A DNA stretch of 64,000 nt. It comes from Sphingomonadales bacterium (GTDB taxonomy: Bacteria; Pseudomonadota; Alphaproteobacteria; Sphingomonadales; Sphingomonadaceae). Where the stretch lies: positions 80,549-144,548 of the forward strand of contig JANXSN010000032.1 in assembly GCA_025352685.1 (NCBI GenBank), given 5' to 3'. This document shows, piece after piece, positions 60,601-64,000 of this stretch (positions are counted from its first letter, which is position 1; every line of letters begins with the position of its first letter). Both the position numbers and the translations under genes were made by a program. The notes under the pieces are model-generated. The model saw only the letters and a list, made by a program, of their open reading frames with translations. It did not search any database and was not told the origin of the DNA.

Positions 60601-60770
60601 CCGGAGATCGCGGCGTCGCTCGAGCGCGTCTGCGCGCGGCACAACACACCGCCTCCCGTGCCGAGCCGGAAACTATCCTCAAGGCTGGGCGGTGCAGCCG
60701 GAACGGCCGCCGGGGTGAGGGAAACGAAACACGCTCCCATGATCGCAATGGATTGAATCAGTCGCGCCAC
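57699..60770 (-). CDS. CHAT-domain (caspase-like) protease with TPR repeats
   Basis: A 1,023-residue protein, first gene of the operon, with GTG start 9-10 bases after GGGAGG. A signal peptide (LIQSIAIMGACFVSL) places it in the periplasm. Residues about 190-450 are TPR repeats (AMAEGYRRNNSGDYAEAAEFFDTLQ type). The C-terminal 300 residues are a CHAT domain, the caspase HetF/Tprs fold. The catalytic dyad is His864 in FATHGLV and Cys914 in LSACDTAG, both intact. CHAT proteins are peptidases triggered by their TPR or partner domains. Substrate unknown; the TPS proteins encoded downstream are obvious candidates. Confidence 0.9.
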   Translation of the reverse strand: MARLIQSIAIMGACFVSLTPAAVPAAPPSLEDSFRLGTGGGVLCRAQTRSSDAAISGYFDRAWSIVCRDAAKPIGMIRALRGSDAELRLATLRSTTATCKSTTAAASVDGLSGVTLRQCTLRDASVGYLVYTIRRGQVTYVAEGLEGYASALELGLRTIVTDKAVSGKVTVATTSVADPVAFARVQAGTLDPDQAMAEGYRRNNSGDYAEAAEFFDTLQQRATSEVTSARTGEYLINRGLQKSNLGDFEEANSLFAQARAVPTSDRVQTRLRRNFEALHLLNQQRYADALARLEQPVVPFNSVNARSGDLEISTAIAAEINSGVPVAKRLGVNGSTSLTADERALILDAQAMQIRGTLLRLEGKPGLARDTLIMAGADALAVRRGRVLSITRLRSQILAETGLALEDLGDVSGGEGKMREALTLLEARYPQTIAVNGARARLAAYLARHNHADAALGLFRQVVQTAAQERSSVTGLGNLLSPYFGLLIDRMATNPALADDFFLATQTLVRPGVADTQAILARELSEGTGSGSRLFRQARTLERDIERTKIELANLLAETNQSAEVRQAISTLNIDLQQYGTEQIVTQSELAAYPQYRALTPDALTLAELRQVLRPGEAYLKLVIAGRGVFAMLAAPDGASAWRVPLAPEQLTAQVSALRDTIVKNENGQLNTYPFDVEAAHNLYIALAGPSADRLPKVKHLIFEPDGAMLLLPIDLLVTDTASVMRYKARTANPDADQFDFTGTAWLGRSTMLSTAVAARAFRDTRGIAPSTAKFQYLGFGENAPLGDLIQASSTRGMSGAGAIGCTWPAAQWNRPVSGAELRIAATVLGGNGNTVVTGAAFTDSDIRARTDLSDYRILHFATHGLVTAPRDGCPARPALLTSFAHNQRSDGLLDFSEIYALKIDADLVILSACDTAGSASVMATRAAGILSGGGSALDGLVRAFIGAGGRSIIASHWPAPDDFNATQRLISGLFTVPPGTSVGEALATTQRKLMDEKQTSHPYYWAGFAIIGDSAQKLVSAR

Positions 60771-61518
60771 GTCTTCGAACCTCCCGTGCGACCGGACTGT
60801 CGCCCGTGTCGCCCCTTAAACCCCAATTTGCGCGCCCGAAGGGTCCGAGTCCTGACTCCGTTCTACACAGGTGTGGTGCAAGGGCAAAGTCGAGAGAGTG
60901 GAGGCGTGAGCCGGGCTACCGCAAGGCGCGCCACGGCTAGACTAAGAAAGTCTAACCAACCCGCATGCGGTCAAGGAGACCTGCAGGGTCCAGGGGTTAA
61001 TGTCTAACCTTGAGGCCATCTCGTGAATTTGCCAAACTACAACCGCCGCGTCCAATACGACCGAGAGAAAAACGACCACTATTGCGAGCTGCGTGGTGCA
61101 TCGACCTGCTTTTCGCCAGCGGCACGATTGCTAACGGGCCAGTTTGGGATCCCGCCTGCGGCCTCAGTATGATTGTCGACGCAGCAAGGCGGGTAGGGCG
61201 CATAGCTATTGGCACCGACTTGGTCAGTCGCGGCAGCCCATTGCAGTCGGCTCGGCATGATTCGCGGCCGTTAAGCCACTCGCTGCATTCCCATTTCTCC
61301 ATGTCCGATAGGTAGTTTTGGGAAACTCAGTCGGGAACATGTTTCGGGAAAAGCATGGTCGCCAGGAGCGCGCGGTAGGTATCGGGAGCGCGTTTTTTTG
61401 CTTCACGTTCCTAATCGCGAGAACTGGCACGGCACGCTCACAGGCGAAGGGCTTTCCAAACCTTGCAGTATCGCACGTTAGCGGCCATCCGGAAGTAACA
61501 AGGGATAGGGGCTGGTGA
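60771..61518. other. Long intergenic stretch upstream of the CHAT operon
   Basis: About 750 bases separate the start of the CHAT operon from the next intact gene. The first 250 must hold the promoter for the minus-strand operon, but I see only a weak TTGCCC/TAGAAC-like pair and do not call it. The remainder contains the methyltransferase remnant (listed separately) and unexplained sequence, with no intact open frame of known family. Confidence 0.7.
61023..61315 (+). pseudogene. Remnant of a SAM-dependent (DNA-)methyltransferase-like gene
   Basis: One frame from a GTG at 61023 gives NLPNYNRRVQYDREKNDHYC, then the continuing homology moves to another frame: PVWDPACGLSMIVDAARR and AIGTDLVSRG. 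WDPACG and GTDL are the SAM-binding motif I and acidic motif of phage- or island-borne methyltransferases. The frame shift between them, and the missing catalytic region and C-terminus, indicate a decayed gene. Call rests on short motifs. Confidence 0.5.
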
Positions 61519-62787
61519 TTGAGTATACGTCGTACGTTCGGACTGCTGCTCAGCGTCCTCTCAACAACGTCCCTCGCCCAGACGCCTGTTCCGGCACCGA
61601 CGTTCATGGAAGAAGTCGCTGCTTCCGAAAGCAAGTTTCAATTGGTCCGATCGGACCTTCGCGGGCCGGGTGCCTCGACGTTGGTAGCTGCTGTAAATCA
61701 GGCGCGATATGTCTTAATCGGGGAAGCTCACTTCTCGCGTGAAATTCCACGCTTTACCGTCGCGCTATGTCACATCATGGCACCGCAAGGCCTCCGCGCG
61801 ATGGCCGTCGAAACGGGGCCAGAAGCCACGCGCATCGTCGATACCAATCTTCGCCGACCCGACCGGATCGCACGCCTGGCCGGATTCATGCGCGTACACC
61901 CGGACGCAATGGCATTCCAGAACGGCAGAGACGAAAGCGACATGGCTGCGGCCTGCGCGCGCGAAGCAGGTCCCGCCTTCCAGGTCTGGGGGTTGGATCA
62001 AGAGTTCTTCGGCGCCGGCGGCTTCCTCCTCGATGACATGGCGGCAGCGTCTAACGGTCCCATCGCCAACGCTGCTATCAACCGGCTTAGGGCATCGGAC
62101 CGCGCTGCGACGGCCGACGCGATTGCATCCCGCTCGCCGGGCAAGTTCCTGATCTACACAGTGACCGACCGGCAGATGGACGAGGCGCGGCTTGCTATCA
62201 CCACCGATGGCGGCACGCGGGCGCGCCAGTTGTTCGATGCGTTTGCCGAGACAAGAGCGATCTATCTGGCAGCGGCAAGTGGGAAGGGCGACCCGAACGG
62301 ACGCCGAGCCAGGCTCATCAAGCGCACGCTGGCCGGCTATCTGGCAAAGGCTCCGGTTGGAAGCCGCGTCCTGATGAAGCTCGGCGATGTTCACACCGCC
62401 AAGGGCGTGAACGTCTTGCGGCAGCGCGATCTTGGCAACTTCGTTGCCGAGCGTGCCGAAGGCGAAGGCGCTTCCTCGCTGCACGTTCTCGTGATGGGCG
62501 CAGACGGCTCGTTGGGCGGGTATAACGGCGTAGGCCAGCAAGTTGCCATACAGCCCTACACACCTGCGGCCGATGCCGATTATCCTTGGTTGAAGGATGC
62601 GTTGACCGCCCGTCCCAGGGAGATGACCGGATCGGATTGGTTGCTGGTCGATCTGCGACGGCTTCGCGGTCGTCCGACGCCGGATATGTCGGCTGGCTGG
62701 CGCCAGTTGGTGCAAGCCTACGATCTAGTTGTCGTCGCTCCGAAACTGACACCGGCTTTCGTGATCGGCCTCGGGGAGGAACAATAG
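61519..62787 (+). CDS. Exported Tiki/ChaN/EreA-like protein of unknown function
   Basis: A 422-residue protein with a TTG start after TAGGGGC and a signal peptide (FGLLLSVLSTTSLAQ). The segment ARYVLIGEAHFSREIPRF, then AMAVETGPEATR and RVLMKLGDVHTAKG, has the Gly-Glu-x-His and later His spacing of the ChaN/TraB/EreA group (Tiki-like fold), whose members include heme-binding proteins, proteases and esterases. No reaction can be assigned. It is monocistronic and lies in the accessory part of the window. Confidence 0.65.
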   Translation: MSIRRTFGLLLSVLSTTSLAQTPVPAPTFMEEVAASESKFQLVRSDLRGPGASTLVAAVNQARYVLIGEAHFSREIPRFTVALCHIMAPQGLRAMAVETGPEATRIVDTNLRRPDRIARLAGFMRVHPDAMAFQNGRDESDMAAACAREAGPAFQVWGLDQEFFGAGGFLLDDMAAASNGPIANAAINRLRASDRAATADAIASRSPGKFLIYTVTDRQMDEARLAITTDGGTRARQLFDAFAETRAIYLAAASGKGDPNGRRARLIKRTLAGYLAKAPVGSRVLMKLGDVHTAKGVNVLRQRDLGNFVAERAEGEGASSLHVLVMGADGSLGGYNGVGQQVAIQPYTPAADADYPWLKDALTARPREMTGSDWLLVDLRRLRGRPTPDMSAGWRQLVQAYDLVVVAPKLTPAFVIGLGEEQ

Positions 62788-62796
62788 CAAAGGGGA

Positions 62797-62823
62797 TTCC
62801 CGATTGACCATCCCGATCGGGAA
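62797..62823. repeat. Hairpin-forming inverted repeat, possible terminator
   Basis: TTCCCGAT (62797-62804) and ATCGGGAA (62816-62823) form an 8-bp stem 9 bases after the stop of the Tiki-like gene. No T run follows on the plus strand; on the minus strand CCCCTTT follows, so it could end transcription from either side. Weak evidence. Confidence 0.3.
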
Positions 62824-62837
62824 AACCGGACCGATAT

Positions 62838-63032
62838 TCACGCGGCCTTGAGCATTAAATCGACGTGGACAGCATCATAGGAGGAGACGACACCGTTCTC
62901 TGTCTGGTCGATCACGCCTGCATTGATGGGCGCTAGTATGTCGCCATGCACGGCCTTCACGTCTCGATCGAACCGGTGGGCAACTTCGCGGATGGCGAGC
63001 GGGCGCGACAGGAGGCGATACGCAAGGAACAG
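62838..63032 (-). pseudogene. Truncated HTH transcriptional regulator (COG4190-like)
   Basis: An open frame of 64 codons with no good start codon ends at 62838. It reads RPLAIREVAHRFDRDVKAV, then APINAGVIDQTENGVVSSYD and ends VHVDLMLKAA. This is the C-terminal winged-HTH half of a family of small regulators that often sit beside a toxin gene. The N-terminal half is missing because a stop lies directly upstream at 63033-63035. It is likely a remnant, possibly a lost antitoxin. Confidence 0.55.
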
Positions 63033-63118
63033 TTACGCCAGCAGCAGCAAATCGAACGCGACAGACAGCGGGATCTGGGGTTCGAAAGGTAGCTGGACGG
63101 TAGCCAGCGGTCATAGCG

Positions 63119-63391
63119 CTATTCGTCGAACAGGTCGGAATGCGTTCCGGTACGAGCAAGCTGGAGTTCCTCGTCCTGCACCCGATAGATCAGAATCCTG
63201 TCTGGTTCGACGTAGGCGTCGCGGAATCCATTCCACCGGTCCCGGAGAGGATGACCACGATCCGCAGCCGCCAGTTCCTCTTGGGAAACTAGCAGGGTGA
63301 TTAGGGTGCGCAGCTTGCCCAAGTCTTTTCTACGTTTCTCGGCGCGTTTCAAATCGCGCCGGAAGGCCCTCGCGAGGACCGGGATCAGCAC
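63119..63391 (-). CDS. YafQ/RelE-family mRNA interferase toxin
   Basis: About 90 residues with GTG start, one base after the antitoxin stop. The family pattern is clear: RDLKRAEKRRKDLGKL at the N-terminus, DRGHPLRDRWNGFRDAYVEPDRILIY in the middle and TGTHSDLFDE at the C-terminus. YafQ cleaves mRNA on the ribosome; of its active-site residues, the His in GHPL, the Asp in EPD and the final His in GTHSDL are present, while one His appears as Tyr (RDAYVE). The order antitoxin then toxin is usual. Confidence 0.85.
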   Translation of the reverse strand: MLIPVLARAFRRDLKRAEKRRKDLGKLRTLITLLVSQEELAAADRGHPLRDRWNGFRDAYVEPDRILIYRVQDEELQLARTGTHSDLFDE

Positions 63392-63392
63392 A

Positions 63393-63635
63393 TCAGTTCA
63401 GGTCGGCGAATATGGCATCGACACTGGCGAAGCGTTCACTGCGGCCCGCATCGAGTTCGGTAATGGCCTTGCGGGTGACAGCGTTTGGAACCTTCCCATC
63501 GAGCGGTAATCGCTGTTCATCGGCAACACGCAGCATGAGCAGGCGGTTCGCGTCCGACACGCTCAGATCCATAGCCGCCAGCGCAACGGCTGCAACAGGT
63601 TGTCGACAAACCACAAAAATCACGTTGTCGTACAC
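63393..63635 (-). CDS. RelB/DinJ-family antitoxin with divergent N-terminus
   Basis: The C-terminal ~60 residues (AAMDLSVSDANRLLMLRVADEQRL... to VDAIFADLN) match RelB/DinJ antitoxins paired with YafQ. The usual DNA-binding start (NVxxRxDxxxKxxA) is replaced by NVIFVVCRQPVAAVA, so the ribbon may be damaged or frameshifted. GTG at 63635 gives 80 residues; an ATG at 63572 gives 59 residues. The frame also extends upstream to 63692. Confidence 0.6.
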   Translation of the reverse strand: MYDNVIFVVCRQPVAAVALAAMDLSVSDANRLLMLRVADEQRLPLDGKVPNAVTRKAITELDAGRSERFASVDAIFADLN

Positions 63636-63717
63636 TTCATCGAGGCGGCAGGGTTTGCCTCGGTACACCGCACACGGGCTGCGCAAAGCCACAACGCGCC
63701 GCGGTGCCGATTTTTAG

Positions 63718-63882
63718 ATGGGTAACCGGTCGCTCAAGTCGCTCAGTGGCCACACGAAGGACGATGAGGTTGCTCGATACAAAGCTGACGCGAATCGATC
63801 GAGGCTCAACGACGCCGCAATCGAAGCGCTTTCCACCAGGGAATATTCGACCTTAAAGTCTAGAGCATCCCACATGAAATAA
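63718..63882 (+). CDS. Short ORF abutting the IS630 element, unknown function
   Basis: A 54-residue frame beginning MGNRSLKSLSGHTKDDEVAR, with a basic/acidic helical composition and the tail SRASHMK. Its last seven codons lie within the presumed IS end, so it may be a gene truncated by the insertion. No family recognised. Confidence 0.3.
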   Translation: MGNRSLKSLSGHTKDDEVARYKADANRSRLNDAAIEALSTREYSTLKSRASHMK

Positions 63883-64000
63883 GAATCGGCCGAGGGATTT
63901 CTTTTATTTGGGAAGTGTGATTCACCGTGATTGGAGGTGGATCATGGGAAAATCCTATTCGGCCGATCTTCGGGATCGGATTTCGGGACATGTATCGGCG
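63863..64000 (+). mobile_element. Left end of an IS630-family insertion sequence (cut by window edge)
   Basis: A TA dinucleotide at 63861-63862 precedes GAGCATCCCACATG, a likely terminal region, and the transposase start follows 80 bases later. IS630 elements insert at TA. The boundary is inferred; the other end is outside the window, so the terminal repeat could not be confirmed. Confidence 0.5.
63944..64000 (+). CDS. IS630-family transposase, 3'-truncated by window edge
   Basis: An ATG at 63944 after a GGAGG ribosome site starts MGKSYSADLRDRI, the characteristic N-terminus of the HTH region of IS630-type DDE transposases (MGxPYSxDLRxRV). Only 19 codons are in the window. Confidence 0.75.
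   Translation, partial: MGKSYSADLRDRISGHVSA

Noticed and set aside
60840..60980. Possible tRNA-like sequence upstream of the CHAT operon
   Set aside because: No cloverleaf, no T-loop GTTCGAATC pattern and no acceptor stem complementarity could be found on either strand.
59721..61007. A 428-codon plus-strand frame over the start of the CHAT gene
   Set aside because: Antisense to the TPR region of a well supported protein; no family signature.
62946..63092. A 48-codon plus-strand frame with a Gln-rich coiled-coil look
   Set aside because: It is the antisense of the HTH remnant, whose minus-strand reading matches a known fold much better.

Overview
The window looks like chromosome from an alphaproteobacterium of the Sphingomonadales, inferred rather than proven. 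The base composition is GC-rich. The housekeeping proteins have sphingomonad-like features: a PurN carrying a YjbR tail, a short Hda, a DnaE with a degenerate PHP domain and a class II DAHP synthase. The order purN-purM / DUF2066-like / hda resembles a proteobacterial neighbourhood. No tRNA, rRNA or CRISPR array was seen.

Layout. 0-22.6 kb is core chromosome: the end of ndk, purN/purM, a DUF2066-like protein, hda, the polyphosphate pair ppk-ppx, an I78-type inhibitor lipoprotein, rnd, aspS, a glutathione peroxidase, dnaE, an acyl-CoA synthetase, a PA0069-type radical SAM protein, ruvX, a TonB-domain protein, aroG and a CcmI/CycH-like TPR protein. 22.6-39.6 kb is a redox island of two convergent gene groups. 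39.7-45.6 kb is a tightly coupled run: an aldehyde dehydrogenase, an acetolactate-synthase-like ThDP enzyme, an NTF2-like protein, a D-2-hydroxyacid dehydrogenase and cysS. 45.7-60.8 kb is a 15-kb minus-strand operon: CHAT protease, CHASE2 adenylate cyclase, small exported protein, TpsB transporter and a 2,443-residue TpsA exoprotein. 60.8-64 kb is accessory debris: a broken methyltransferase, a Tiki/EreA-like exported protein, a truncated HTH regulator, a YafQ-type toxin-antitoxin pair and the left end of an IS630-family element.

Most notable system 1. The redox island has a flavoprotein fused to two cyclic-nucleotide-binding domains and a 16-cysteine four-cluster ferredoxin. With it come a membrane di-b-heme protein, an FHA-transmembrane-decaheme cytochrome and a CpdA-like phosphodiesterase. 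Facing them are a second decaheme protein with an LVIVD propeller, an outer-membrane barrel, a double HbpS/GlcG lipoprotein and a c554-like cytochrome. The inferred path is NAD(P)H to FAD to Fe-S to b hemes to periplasmic c hemes to an outer-membrane porin-cytochrome conduit, with cAMP and phosphothreonine as cytoplasmic inputs. The parts are visible in the sequence; the function is inference.

Most notable system 2. In the CHAT/cyclase/TPS operon, three of the four gene junctions overlap or nearly touch. A caspase-like periplasmic protease and a stimulus-sensing adenylate cyclase would be made together with a surface adhesin and its secretion pore. The adhesin ends in a C-x6-C hook like that of TPS adhesins that stay on the cell surface. 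The cyclase could also supply the nucleotide sensed by the redox island, so synthesis, binding and hydrolysis of a cyclic nucleotide are all encoded within 38 kb.
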